Of a stretch of DNA of 64,000 nt, positions 25,301 to 33,449 are shown in pieces. The stretch is from Marivita sp051859345 (GTDB lineage Bacteria; Pseudomonadota; Alphaproteobacteria; Rhodobacterales; Rhodobacteraceae). The DNA lies in the NCBI RefSeq assembly GCF_051859345.1, contig NZ_JBHYFV010000004.1, positions 62,001-126,000 on the forward strand, in the 5' to 3' direction. How positions within the stretch are numbered: the stretch's first letter is position 1; each line of letters begins with the position of its first letter. The notes under the pieces were generated by a model that worked only from the letters and a program-made list of their open reading frames with translations, ran no database searches and had not been told where the DNA came from. Made by a program: the position numbers and the translations under genes.

Positions 25301-25376
25301 GGGCGATGACACCATCAAGGCGAAAATCGTGAACGCGGTCTTCTTTGATCCCGAGGGGGAAAAGCAGAATGTCTGA
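22359..25376 (+). CDS. soxA: Sarcosine oxidase subunit alpha
   Basis: A 1005-residue subunit. The N-terminal ferredoxin-like fold contains GDTLASALLANDQMLMGRSFKYHRPRG; an FAD/NAD-binding domain starts at VLVIGGGVAGLQSALTAA (about residue 173) and includes a second GTG-like nucleotide site; from about residue 610 to the end is an aminomethyltransferase (GcvT-like) domain that hands the methylene group to tetrahydrofolate (HDWHEANGAHWEPVGHWRR onward). Length agrees with the family (about 965-1010). Together with soxB, soxD and soxG it forms the cytosolic heterotetramer, part of choline/glycine betaine or creatine catabolism common in marine bacteria. It overlaps soxG by 8 bases. Confidence 0.96.
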   Translation: MSTRVQTQGRLINRDRPVSFKFNGTLLKGYQGDTLASALLANDQMLMGRSFKYHRPRGVVASGSEEPNALVGLGEGDRFEPNQRATTTEIFHGLTATSQNHWPSLNYDVGIVNNTLSRFLSAGFYYKMFIHPRPFWKHIYEPFIRHSAGLGKAPDKDARDADRYEHFYAFTDVLVIGGGVAGLQSALTAARAGAKVLLLEQTAQLGGRAPVDGGTIDGMEPEAWVTKARAELDALPNVQVRTRTMGAGVYDHGYVLGYERLTDHAPEVAGPRHRLWRIRAAQIITATGALERPLSFAGNDIPGVMLASAVRDYLVNYGVSPGDRTVVVTNNDDAYRTAIALVQAGLKVPAILDARPNGGGALMDDAKALGIRVETGAAAVKVKGAKRVHSVCRGVQAGEGVVLEEIFCDAVAMSGGWSPVVHLWSHCGGKLNWDAAQAAFRPDHSRAPTSHDGNPFVITAGAADGESNLKSVLQSAANAGKTAADRVGAERSDPAVPTADAPEEAPLAPVWMMPQGAHYKLRSKAWLDYQNDVKVSDVQLAAQEGFESVEHTKRYTTLGMATDQGKLSNVNGLATLANALGEDIPKVGTTTFRPPYTPISMGAIAGEARGEIFQPIRKTPMHDWHEANGAHWEPVGHWRRAYAFPKAGESIKDAVHREVLATRNSLGLLDASTLGKIIVKGPDAGKFLDMLYTNMMSTLKVGKCRYGLMCSENGFLSDDGVVARIDEDTFLCHTTTGGADRIHAHMEEWLQTEWWDFKVWTVNATEQLAQVAVVGPNARKLLEKLGGMDVSKDNLAFMEWKDGELAGFPVRVYRISFSGELSYEIAVPANLGRAFWDTLLEAGKEWGITPYGTEALHIMRAEKGFIMIGDETDGTVIPQDLGLDWAISKKKDDYIGKRAQARSHMTDPKRWKLVGLETLDGSTLMDGAYAIADGSNENGQRNTQGRVTSTYHSPTLDKGIAMGLVLNGPDRMGDVIEFTAGGDDTIKAKIVNAVFFDPEGEKQNV

Positions 25377-25941
25377 CGTAGCATTGGCGCTTGGCGGCGC
25401 ATCCTTTGACGGTCTGGTGCAGGTCAATGAACTGGCCGGGCAGGGCATGGTGACGGTGCGCGGTGATCTGGCCGACACCGCAATCATCAAGGCGGTGAAA
25501 GATGTTTTCGGCGTAACGCTTCCCGGCACCCGCGAGACTGCGTTTGACGGCGCACAGGGCGCATTGTGGATGTCACCCGACGAGGCGTTGTTGCTTTGCC
25601 CGTATGTCGTGGCGCAGCAAAAGGCCGATGAATTGGCCGCCAAGCTGGCTGACGCCCATGCGCTGGTCGTCAATGTCTCGGACGCGCGTGCGGTCTTCCA
25701 ACTCAAGGGCACGATGCTGCGCGAGGTGATCGCCAAGCTGGCCCCGGTCGATATGTCACCCGACGCGTTCAAGCCCGGCATGGTGCGCCGCACACGTCTG
25801 GCGCAGGTCGCTGGCGCGTTCTGGATGGACGATGCCCACTCCGCGCGGGTGGTCTGTTTCCGGTCGGTTGCGGGCTACATGTTCGGGATTCTGAGAAATG
25901 CCGCCGACGATGCGTCCGCAGTGAACCATTTCACCGGTTGA
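25369..25941 (+). CDS. soxG: Sarcosine oxidase subunit gamma
   Basis: A 190-residue subunit of the heterotetramer. The start at 25369 (MSDVALALGG) is preferred over an in-frame ATG 24 bases upstream because it follows AGCAGA spacing and overlaps soxA by 8 bases. The LWMSPDEALLLCPY and VNVSDARAVFQLKG segments match the family, and the C-terminal FCFRSVAGYMFGILRNAA stretch resembles a GcvT fold fragment. It stabilises the complex with alpha. It closes the operon. Confidence 0.93.
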   Translation: MSDVALALGGASFDGLVQVNELAGQGMVTVRGDLADTAIIKAVKDVFGVTLPGTRETAFDGAQGALWMSPDEALLLCPYVVAQQKADELAAKLADAHALVVNVSDARAVFQLKGTMLREVIAKLAPVDMSPDAFKPGMVRRTRLAQVAGAFWMDDAHSARVVCFRSVAGYMFGILRNAADDASAVNHFTG

Positions 25942-26063
25942 CGCGTTGTTGCCCTGACAGGCTGGAATATTCCCCGATTGGCGCGCAGCTGGGCTTGACC
26001 TTGCCGGTGCGCCACATCAGGTATGCCTGTGTAATATGACGCACCAACGAGGGGACCTCCATT

Positions 26064-26672
26064 ATGGCTTTCGAACTTCCTGATCTGCCCTACGCCCATG
26101 ACGCGCTGGCCAGCAAGGGCATGTCCAAAGAGACGCTCGAGTATCACCACGACATCCACCACAAGGCTTATGTCGACAACGGCAACAAGGCCATTGCTGG
26201 CACCGAGTGGGAGGGCAAGTCCCTCGAAGAGATCATCAAGGGCACATACGACGCCAACGCGGTGGCCCAGAATGGCATCTTCAACAACATCAGCCAGCTT
26301 TGGAACCACAACCAATTCTGGGAAATGATGGGCCCGGACGTCAACGACATCCCGGGCGAGCTTGAAATCCGTCTGAACGACGCATTCGGCTCGGTCGAGA
26401 AATTCAAGGAAGCGTTCAGCGCAGCAGGCGCGGGCCAGTTCGGTTCCGGCTGGGCGTGGCTGGTGGTTGACACCGATGGCACGCTCAAGGTCACCAAGAC
26501 CGAGAACGGCGTGAACCCGGTCTGCTTTGGCCAGAAAGCCCTTCTGGGCTGCGACGTGTGGGAGCACAGCTACTACATCGACTTCCGCAACAAGCGTCCG
26601 GCATACCTCGCCAACTTCCTCGACAATCTTGTCAATTGGGACAACGTGGCCGAGCGTCTGTCCAAGGCCTGA
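26064..26672 (+). CDS. sodB: Iron superoxide dismutase
   Basis: A 202-residue SOD of the Fe/Mn family. Metal ligands are His28 (LEYHHDIHH), His82 (LWNHNQFW), Asp164 and His168 (CDVWEHSYY). The AGQFGSGWAW block and the glutamine in it are of the iron type. It converts superoxide to hydrogen peroxide and oxygen in the cytoplasm. It is a single gene with its own promoter region, directed like the sox operon, and is followed by a possible hairpin terminator at 26705. Confidence 0.95.
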   Translation: MAFELPDLPYAHDALASKGMSKETLEYHHDIHHKAYVDNGNKAIAGTEWEGKSLEEIIKGTYDANAVAQNGIFNNISQLWNHNQFWEMMGPDVNDIPGELEIRLNDAFGSVEKFKEAFSAAGAGQFGSGWAWLVVDTDGTLKVTKTENGVNPVCFGQKALLGCDVWEHSYYIDFRNKRPAYLANFLDNLVNWDNVAERLSKA

Positions 26673-26704
26673 TCCGGTCGCATTGGGTACATATCGACTA
26701 CACG

Positions 26705-26729
26705 AGGCCCTGCCATACTGGCGGGGCCT
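26705..26729 (+). terminator. Possible terminator of sodB
   Basis: AGGCCCTGCC and GGCGGGGCCT pair over ten positions with one G-U wobble around a short ATACT loop, then TTGTCGTTTG follows. The T content after the stem is modest, so strength is uncertain. The rest of 26673-26971 shows no gene. Confidence 0.6.
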
Positions 26730-26971
26730 TGTCGTTTGTGGCCGCGGGGTGGCTCCAATGAAAAGTAGCGGGCCGTTTCCTTGCCAGCTGCATTCCTGCA
26801 ATGCGTCACCGAAAAACAAGAAACATCGGCGGGGCGTTTCTCAATCGTTGACCCAAAGACACGGTCTTTGCGTCTCTGGTGAGTGGCCACAGCCGGACCA
26901 GCAGAACGTCCCGGCGGCCTCTTGCTGTTCCTTGCCGCAGCCGATACCGCAGGGCGCAAGAGGACCTTCCC

Positions 26972-27922
26972 ATGACAGACACCCAAAAAGGCGTTCTTGC
27001 CCTGATTGCTGCTTGCACCATCTGGGGGTTGTCGCCGCTTTTTTACAAGGCTCTCACCGACGTTCCCCCGCTTGAGATCCTGGCACACCGGACGCTGTGG
27101 TCCTTCGGCTTCTTCGCGATTGTGCTGACGCTTCAGCGCCGCTTGCGCATCTTGTGGGGCGCGGTGTCATCCTGGGCGTCGATCCGGGTCATTGCCTTTG
27201 CGGCGATCATGATCTCGACCAACTGGTTTCTGTTCATCTTTTCGATCCAGGTCGACCGGGCGACCGAGGCGTCGATGGGGTATTACATCTTTCCTCTGGT
27301 GGCGGTTCTTCTGGGACGGCTGGCTTTTGGCGAACGGCTTAGCCTGGCGCAGTGGAGCGCGATCACGTTGGCCGGAATTGCGGTATTGTCACTGACCATC
27401 GGGTTGCACATCGTGCCGTGGATATCGCTTGTTCTTGCCCTGTCATTTGGCATGTATGGGCTGGTCAAAAAACGGCTCGATCTGGGGCCGGTGGTATCGG
27501 TGGCGGTCGAGGTGCTGATCCTGTCACCGATTGCCGTCGGGTGGTTGATCCATCTGCATTTCGGGCAGGGCGGAGTCTACGGCGCAGACGCGGTGCAAAG
27601 CGCGCTTCTGATGACATCCGGGCCTCTGACAGCTTTGCCGTTGATCCTGTTTTCCTTCGGCGCGCGGCGCTTGACCATGTCGACGGTGGGGATTGTGCAA
27701 TATATCAATCCGACGCTTCAGTTCTTCTGTGCCGTGGCAATCTTTGGCGAACCGTTCGGCCCGATTCACCTTGTCGCCTTCGCCCTGATCTGGACTGCGC
27801 TCGCGATCTATTCAGGCAGCGCGTTCCATCAGGACAAGGCGCGGCGCAAGGCTGTGATGGTGTCCGAAGCCGAGGTGGTGGTTTCCACGAACCCAAGCAG
27901 GGACGCATCGGCAAACCCCTGA
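26972..27922 (+). CDS. rarD: RarD-type EamA transporter
   Basis: A 316-residue inner-membrane protein with about ten helices, of the DMT/EamA superfamily. It opens KGVLALIAACTIWGLSPLFYKAL, the usual RarD signature, and contains EILAHRTLWSF and an internal repeat of the fold. The ATG at 26972 is preceded by AGAGGACC. Known RarD proteins are linked to chloramphenicol sensitivity, but the natural substrate is not settled. Its 3' end overlaps the convergent LOG-family gene by 94 bases. Confidence 0.85.
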   Translation: MTDTQKGVLALIAACTIWGLSPLFYKALTDVPPLEILAHRTLWSFGFFAIVLTLQRRLRILWGAVSSWASIRVIAFAAIMISTNWFLFIFSIQVDRATEASMGYYIFPLVAVLLGRLAFGERLSLAQWSAITLAGIAVLSLTIGLHIVPWISLVLALSFGMYGLVKKRLDLGPVVSVAVEVLILSPIAVGWLIHLHFGQGGVYGADAVQSALLMTSGPLTALPLILFSFGARRLTMSTVGIVQYINPTLQFFCAVAIFGEPFGPIHLVAFALIWTALAIYSGSAFHQDKARRKAVMVSEAEVVVSTNPSRDASANP

Positions 27923-28380
27923 TCCACAACGTGATCAAGCAACGCCGACAGCGGCGCCCAGTAATCCTCGACGCTCAGCAGGATGATCGGTTTGCCGTGC
28001 AGGCCCAACTGTCGCCATGTCAGCACTTCGAAGAACTCGTCGAGCGATCCGGCGCCGCCGGGCAGGACCACGATGGCATCGGCGTTCATCACCATGACCT
28101 TTTTGCGCTCGTGCATGGTTTCGGTGATCACGAAACGGGTGAGGTCTGTCTTCCCGACTTCGAGGTCCAGAAGATGCGTCGGGATCACGCCGAACGTATC
28201 CGCTCCGGCCTCTTGCGCGGCGCGGGCGGTTGCCCCCATCAGCCCGACATCCCCGGCACCGTAAACCAGACGCCACCCTTCGACGGCGATGGCGCGACCC
28301 AATGCATCAGCCTCGTGGGTAAAGGCCGGGTTTCGGCCCGGACGTGAGCCGCAATAGACACAGATGGATTTGGCGATCAT
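27829..28380 (-). CDS. LOG-family phosphoribohydrolase (cytokinin-activating-type)
   Basis: A 183-residue protein of the LOG/lysine-decarboxylase-like family. It starts MIAKSICVYCGSRPG at 28380 and carries the VVLPGGAGSLDEFFEVLTW motif (PGGxGSxxE, with Ser where Thr is usual) and EMHERKKVM-like catalytic Arg/Glu (TMHERKKVMV). Known enzymes split nucleoside 5'-monophosphates into base and ribose phosphate, in some bacteria giving cytokinins. It converges on rarD and the 3' ends overlap by 94 bases, so each would be antisense to the other. Confidence 0.85.
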   Translation of the reverse strand: MIAKSICVYCGSRPGRNPAFTHEADALGRAIAVEGWRLVYGAGDVGLMGATARAAQEAGADTFGVIPTHLLDLEVGKTDLTRFVITETMHERKKVMVMNADAIVVLPGGAGSLDEFFEVLTWRQLGLHGKPIILLSVEDYWAPLSALLDHVVDQGFADASLLGFVETTTSASDTITALRRALS

Positions 28381-28493
28381 GGGGGGGCGTCCTTGACAAG
28401 GGCTGGGAAGTTGCCTCGTGATACCTGCGTTGATAGACACGCTCAACTGCAGGAATGGCAAAACGCCGGTCTCTTGCAAACACTTGGGGTAAG

Positions 28494-30002
28494 ATGCGCA
28501 AACTGGCTAAGGGAAACGGCCCCTCCGGGATCATTCTGGGGGGTGTGGCAGCGGCAGGGGCTGTGCTTCTGGCGATGTTCACCAGCGGGTTGGTGTTCCC
28601 GACATCACAGCCGGACACGCCGGCAGAGCAGGGTGCGGTGAACCCCGACACCGCTCAGCCCGCCGCACCACCGGACCCCGTAGAGGCGAGCCCGCAACCG
28701 GTTGTTGTGGACCCTGCGCCGGTTCAGGAGGACAGCGCCGCCGACGAAGTGGATCCTGTGCAAGAGCCCGCCGAAGGTGTGACCGAGACACCCGCTGAAG
28801 AACCTGACGTTCCTGTCATGGAGCCCGATGCCCCGACGACGCCCGCGCCGGCTTTTGATATCGTGCGCGTGGCCCCGGATGGCCAGACACTGGTCGCAGG
28901 TCGCGCGCCGGGTGCGCGCGAAGTGGTCATCCTGATTGACGGTGCCGAAAGCGGCCGTGCCGAGGTCGATGGGTCTGGCAAGTTTGTAGCCTTCCTTGAC
29001 GTGCCTCCAAGCGATGCCCCGCGCGTTGTCAGCCTTGTGTCGGACGGGGAGGCCGGTCAGATCGAAAGTGCGGATCAGGTCATCCTTGCGCCGGTCATGC
29101 GTGTGGCAGAAGCTCAGAATCCGGCACCGTTACCGCAGGACGATGCATCCGTTGAAAGTGCACCCTTGCCCGAGGATGACGAAGAGACAGAGACTGCTTC
29201 AGTCGCATCCGTGCCATCAGAAAGTGACACCACAGCAGCCCAAGAACCGTCCGTGGAGGTGAACGCGGCGACCGAGCGCGATGCGCCGGTTGCGCAGCCG
29301 ACCACGGCAACACGAGATGATCCCGCCGCTGCGCCCTCTATCGCAACAGCGGCCCCGCGCCTTGTGGGGACGGCCCAGCCTGACGTCGACACACAGCAGA
29401 CCACCCAGGTTCCAAGTCCGATGTCCGAGGTGAGCGAACCGGCCCTTGCCCAGGCGCCTGCTGCTCCCGCAGTGATCCTCTCTACAGAGTCCGGTGTGAA
29501 TGTGTTGCAATCGGGTGGCGCATCCCCCGAGATCCTGGACCAGATCGCGCTGGATGCGATCACCTACGAAGATGCCGGTGCGGTCGCGCTGTCCGGTCGG
29601 GGCACGGCGAATGAATTTGTCCGTGTCTACCTCGACAACCAGCCGGTTCTGACCGCCGAGATCGGTGCGGACGGGCAGTGGCGCGCGAAATTGCCGGATG
29701 TGGACAGCGGGACCTATACCTTGCGAGTCGATGCGGTGGGCCCGTCCGGTGACGTGACCTCTCGTATCGAAAGCCCGTTCCGTCGCGAAGACCCGGCTGT
29801 CCTGGCGGCCGCCGCGGCGCGTGCAGAGGGCGCATCCGTCATACGGGTGGTCACGGTCCAGCCCGGCAACACGCTCTGGGCGATTGCGCGCGACAGATAC
29901 GGCGAAGGCCTGGCCTATGTGAAGGTGTTCGAAGCCAACAGGGATCGCATTCGCGACCCTGATCTGATCTATCCCGGGCAGGTGTTTTCCATTCCGGATT
30001 GA
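28494..30002 (+). CDS. Membrane-anchored LysM peptidoglycan-binding protein
   Basis: About 502 residues. The start at 28494 is chosen because a GGGGTAAG element precedes it and the usual N-terminal MRKLAKGNGPSGIILGG leads into a single transmembrane helix (residues 13-30); a start 13 codons earlier is possible. A long proline/acid/alanine-rich linker (to about residue 330) ends in a beta-sandwich, Ig-like region (residues 345-420) and a C-terminal LysM domain (VVTVQPGNTLWAIARDRYGEG). It would bind cell-wall peptidoglycan in the periplasm. No catalytic domain is seen. Confidence 0.8.
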   Translation: MRKLAKGNGPSGIILGGVAAAGAVLLAMFTSGLVFPTSQPDTPAEQGAVNPDTAQPAAPPDPVEASPQPVVVDPAPVQEDSAADEVDPVQEPAEGVTETPAEEPDVPVMEPDAPTTPAPAFDIVRVAPDGQTLVAGRAPGAREVVILIDGAESGRAEVDGSGKFVAFLDVPPSDAPRVVSLVSDGEAGQIESADQVILAPVMRVAEAQNPAPLPQDDASVESAPLPEDDEETETASVASVPSESDTTAAQEPSVEVNAATERDAPVAQPTTATRDDPAAAPSIATAAPRLVGTAQPDVDTQQTTQVPSPMSEVSEPALAQAPAAPAVILSTESGVNVLQSGGASPEILDQIALDAITYEDAGAVALSGRGTANEFVRVYLDNQPVLTAEIGADGQWRAKLPDVDSGTYTLRVDAVGPSGDVTSRIESPFRREDPAVLAAAAARAEGASVIRVVTVQPGNTLWAIARDRYGEGLAYVKVFEANRDRIRDPDLIYPGQVFSIPD

Positions 30003-30068
30003 CGGACCTGTCATGGAACCGTCATTTCCATCCGGTACGGCTTTGACACATACTGCATATTGCGGGGG

Positions 30069-30096
30069 TTGTCCGTTTGCTTCCGCGATATATAGT
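30069..30096 (+). promoter_or_regulatory. Promoter of the HNH endonuclease gene
   Basis: TTGTCC (30069-30074), 16 bases and TATAGT (30091-30096) lie 74 bases before the HNH start, close to sigma70 consensus. Seen directly; use is inferred. Confidence 0.5.
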
Positions 30097-30170
30097 GTTG
30101 TTAAGAGATTGGGGCGGGGCTCCCGTCCTGGCGCTGAAACAGGCAGACAGGGCAGGAGACGAGTCCCCCG

Positions 30171-30755
30171 ATGGATGGTAATTTCAGAACAGCTTTTGTG
30201 CGTGAACCGGGGGCGTTGCGACACCACCCGGCGCTTGTGCTGAACGCGGATTACAGGCCCTTGTCCTATTATCCGCTGTCGCTCTGGCCGTGGCAGGACG
30301 CCGTCAAGGCGGCGTTTCTCGACAGAGTCGACATCGTCGCCGAGTATGACGAGGTGGTCCGCAGCCCGTCGATGACGCTTCGAATACCAAGCGTCGTGGT
30401 GCTCAAGGATTATGTCAAACCGCAAAAGCGCGTGGCCTTCACGCGCTTTAATCTTTTTTTGAGGGATGAATTCCGCTGCCAGTATTGCGGGGCGAAGGGC
30501 GAATTGACCTTTGATCACGTTGTACCGCGCGCGTCAGGCGGAATCACGTCTTGGGAGAACGTTGTGGCAGCCTGCGCGCCGTGCAATCTGCGCAAAGGGT
30601 CAAAAAGCCTGCGCCAGGCCGGACTTGCACTGCGCAAACCACCGCGCCAGCCGGGGGCGCAGGAATTGTTGAACATGGGACGCAAGTTTCCGCCCAACCA
30701 TCTGCACGACAGCTGGATGGATTTTCTGTATTGGGATGCCGAATTGCAGGCCTGA
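30171..30755 (+). CDS. HNH endonuclease
   Basis: A 194-residue protein with the HNH/zinc motif: CQYCGAKGELTFDHVVPRASGG followed by WENVVAACAPCNLRKGSKS, that is two CxxC zinc pairs around the catalytic His of FDHV. An RBS (CAGGAGA) precedes the start. It belongs to a family of stand-alone HNH proteins widespread in alphaproteobacteria; the cellular DNA target is not known. It is a single-gene unit with its own promoter and is separated from eda by an unusual palindromic block. Confidence 0.88.
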   Translation: MDGNFRTAFVREPGALRHHPALVLNADYRPLSYYPLSLWPWQDAVKAAFLDRVDIVAEYDEVVRSPSMTLRIPSVVVLKDYVKPQKRVAFTRFNLFLRDEFRCQYCGAKGELTFDHVVPRASGGITSWENVVAACAPCNLRKGSKSLRQAGLALRKPPRQPGAQELLNMGRKFPPNHLHDSWMDFLYWDAELQA

Positions 30756-30780
30756 TTCCGGTCTGACAGTGGCAAGTTGT

Positions 30781-30898
30781 CGAGACTTTTAGAAACGTCT
30801 CGGGAAAGCCTTTGAAGGCGTTCCGTGCCCATGTCGCAGGGTGGGGGTTGAAAGGCGTTTCAAACGCCTTGATCAAGCGCCTTCAAAGGTGCTTTCCC
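30781..30898. repeat. Nested palindromes between two convergent genes
   Basis: Three inverted repeats occupy the space between the HNH gene and eda: CGAGAC/GTCTCG (30781-30802); AAGGCGTTT-C-AAACGCCTT (30852-30870, perfect 9 bp, 1-base loop); and a long outer pair, GGGAAAGCCTTTGAAGGCG (30802-30820) with CGCCTTCAAAGGTGCTTTCCC (30878-30898), matched apart from a 2-base insertion. Together they can fold into a branched, cruciform-like structure and probably end transcription from both sides. Confidence 0.75.
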
Positions 30899-30902
30899 GC
30901 TC

Positions 30903-31547
30903 TTACCGCGCGAGTTGAGACGCTTCGCGGGCCAGTTCCTCGATCGCTTTCCAGTCCCCCTTTGTCACAAGGTCTTTCGGCGCGACCCAGCTTCCCCCGG
31001 CGCAGAGCGTGTTGGCAAGGCCCAGATAGTCGGGCGCATTTTTGAGAGACACGCCCCCCGTCGGGCAGAACCGCACCTGCGGGATCGGCGCTCCGATCGC
31101 CTTTAGGGCGGGGACGCCGCCACTGGCCTCGGCGGGAAAGAATTTCTGGACGGTGTAACCGCGTTCCAGCAGGGCCATCGCTTCGGAGGCGGTCGCCGCG
31201 CCCGGAAGCAGCGGCAGATCAGCCGCTTCACAGGCGTCCAGCAGACGGTCGGTTGCCCCCGGAGACACACCGAACCGCGCCCCGGCCGCCACGGCGGCCT
31301 GCACATCCGACGGCGTCAGCAAGGTGCCCGCGCCAACCACACCGCCCTCGACCTTGGCCATTTCGCGGATCGCGTCCAGCGCGGCGTCCGTCCGCAACGT
31401 CACCTCAAGCACAGGCAGTCCACCTGCAACCAAGGCCTCTGCCAAGGGGCGCGCGACGCGGGCGTCGTCAACCACCAGCACCGGGATGATCGGCGCAAGA
31501 CGGCATAGTTTTTCGCTTTCGACGCTGGCTTCCAAAGGCGTAATCAT
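30903..31547 (-). CDS. eda: KDPG aldolase (2-keto-3-deoxy-6-phosphogluconate / KHG aldolase)
   Basis: A 214-residue class I aldolase. Lys135 in VQKFFPAEASGG is the Schiff-base lysine; Glu48 (VLEVTLRT) and the GAGTLLTP phosphate-binding strand (72-79) are also in place. It splits KDPG to pyruvate and glyceraldehyde 3-phosphate, the last step of both the Entner-Doudoroff pathway and of uronate catabolism; here it is the only such aldolase in the window, so it would complete the 3-13 kb operon's route. It follows edd with a 42-base gap on the minus strand. Its weak ribosome site (AGAGAAGC) is of interest. Confidence 0.93.
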   Translation of the reverse strand: MITPLEASVESEKLCRLAPIIPVLVVDDARVARPLAEALVAGGLPVLEVTLRTDAALDAIREMAKVEGGVVGAGTLLTPSDVQAAVAAGARFGVSPGATDRLLDACEAADLPLLPGAATASEAMALLERGYTVQKFFPAEASGGVPALKAIGAPIPQVRFCPTGGVSLKNAPDYLGLANTLCAGGSWVAPKDLVTKGDWKAIEELAREASQLAR

Positions 31548-31589
31548 ATTGCTTCTCTGTTGTTTAAGGGCTGTTCTTGACGCGATACT

Positions 31590-33401
31590 TTAAACGACGA
31601 CACCGGCCCCGTATTCGGCAAGACCAACATTCGCCCGGAAGGTTTCAAACAACTCGCGCCCGACTCCGTGACCGTTGCCGCTCAGATTCGCTGTGGCGGG
31701 TTCGCGTGTGTCAAAGTCTTCGGCAAGGCAGTCGATCCGCCCGCTGACCGCGTCAACACGCACCATATCCCCGTCACGCACGCGCGCCAAGGGGCCGCCT
31801 TTTGCGGCTTCGGGCGAAACGTGGATGGCGGATGGCACCTTGCCGGAGGCGCCCGACATGCGCCCGTCCGTGACCAGCGCCACCTTGAGGCCGCGATCCT
31901 GCAGCACCGCAAGCGTGGGTGTCAGGCTGTGGAGTTCCGGCATCCCGTTCGAACTTGGCCCCTGGAAACGGACGACCACCACCGTGTCTTCGGTGAATTC
32001 GCCGTTCTTGAACGCAACTTTCACATCGCCCTGATCGTGAAAGACGCGGGCCTTGGCCTCGATGATGTGGCGCTCTGCTGCAACGGCAGAGGTCTTCATC
32101 ATGCCTTTGCCAAGATTCCCCTCGAGCTGTTTCAGACCCCCAGTGGCCTGAAACGGATCACTGGCGGGGCGCAGGATCTTGTCGTTCTGCGTTTCGCCTG
32201 CGCCGGGGCCGTAGACCACGCGGCCATCGGCGATCTTGGGTTCCTGACTGTAAAGGCCGAGACCATCGCCAGCAACGGTCTTGACGTCCTCGTGCAGCAG
32301 GCCGTGGCCCAACAGTTCGCCGATCATGTAACCCAGACCACCGGCGGCGTGGAAATGGTTCACATCCGCCAGACCGTTGGGATAGACCTTGGCCATCAGT
32401 GGCGTGACCGAGGAAACCTCTTCGAAGTCTTCGAGCCGCAGTTCGACCCCGGCTGCACGCGCCATCGCGGGCAGGTGCAGCACAAGGTTGGTTGATCCAC
32501 CTGTCGCCATCAGCCCGACGATCCCGTTTACAAACGCCTTTTCGTCCAGCACGTCGCAGACCGGGCGGTAATCATTGCCCAGTTGGGTGATTTCAAGCGC
32601 CCGTTCAGTGCCCGCCACTGTCAGGGCTTCGCGCAGATCTGTGCCGGGATTGACGAAAGACGCGCCGGGAAGGTGCAGGCCCATGAATTCCATCAGCATC
32701 TGGTTGCTGTTCGCCGTGCCATAAAAAGTGCAGGTGCCGGGGCTGTGATAAGATGCCATCTCGGCCTTCATCAATTCATCACGACCAACTTCGCCCGTGG
32801 CGAATTTCTGCCGCACCTTGGCCTTTTCGTCATTCGGCAGACCCGACGGCATCGGTCCCGCAGGAAGGAAAATGCCCGGAAGATAGCCAAAGGTTCCGGC
32901 AGCGATCACGAGGCCCGGCACGATCTTGTCGCAAACGCCAAGATAAAGCGCTGAGTCGAAGGTGTTGTGGCTCAGCGCGACACCGGCAGCCAAGGCGATC
33001 ACATCGCGCGAAAACAGCGACAGCTCCATTCCGACCTGGCCTTGGGTCACGCCATCGCACATGGCAGGCACGCCACCGGCCACCTGTGCGGTGCCTCCTG
33101 CGGCGCGGGCCGCCTTGCGGATGATATCGGGATAGGTTTCAAAAGGTTGGTGCGCCGACAGCATATCGTTATAAGCCGTGACGATGCCGATATTGGGCGC
33201 CCGTTCGGTGGCCAGCTTGTCCTGATCCGGGCCCATCGCGGCATAGGCGTGGGCCTGGTTGCCACAGCTCAGATGTGCGCGGCGTGGCCCTTCGGCAGCG
33301 GCCTGCCGCATCCGCTCCATATAGCGGCCGCGGGACGGTCCCGAGCGCTCCTGAACACGTTCTGTGACCCGTTTGATCGTGTCATTCAGCGATTGTGCCA
33401 T
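31590..33401 (-). CDS. edd: 6-phosphogluconate dehydratase
   Basis: A 603-residue iron-sulfur dehydratase of the IlvD/Edd family that makes KDPG from 6-phosphogluconate. The start at 33401 (MAQSLNDTIKRVT) has GGAGG five bases upstream; a start 5 codons earlier is less likely. Cysteine-bearing segments VPAMCDGVTQG and LGVCDKIVPG, GTANSNQMLMEFMG and the C-terminal VTDGRMSGASGKVPSAIHV are typical. It is first in the edd-eda operon, the Entner-Doudoroff branch. Upstream, a perfect 12-bp palindrome lies in its promoter, so its expression is likely controlled by a LacI-type regulator that is not in this window. Confidence 0.95.
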   Translation of the reverse strand: MAQSLNDTIKRVTERVQERSGPSRGRYMERMRQAAAEGPRRAHLSCGNQAHAYAAMGPDQDKLATERAPNIGIVTAYNDMLSAHQPFETYPDIIRKAARAAGGTAQVAGGVPAMCDGVTQGQVGMELSLFSRDVIALAAGVALSHNTFDSALYLGVCDKIVPGLVIAAGTFGYLPGIFLPAGPMPSGLPNDEKAKVRQKFATGEVGRDELMKAEMASYHSPGTCTFYGTANSNQMLMEFMGLHLPGASFVNPGTDLREALTVAGTERALEITQLGNDYRPVCDVLDEKAFVNGIVGLMATGGSTNLVLHLPAMARAAGVELRLEDFEEVSSVTPLMAKVYPNGLADVNHFHAAGGLGYMIGELLGHGLLHEDVKTVAGDGLGLYSQEPKIADGRVVYGPGAGETQNDKILRPASDPFQATGGLKQLEGNLGKGMMKTSAVAAERHIIEAKARVFHDQGDVKVAFKNGEFTEDTVVVVRFQGPSSNGMPELHSLTPTLAVLQDRGLKVALVTDGRMSGASGKVPSAIHVSPEAAKGGPLARVRDGDMVRVDAVSGRIDCLAEDFDTREPATANLSGNGHGVGRELFETFRANVGLAEYGAGVVV

Positions 33402-33449
33402 GATGCCTCCGCGCAAGATCAGTGGAATGTTTATGGATGATGTAGTGAG

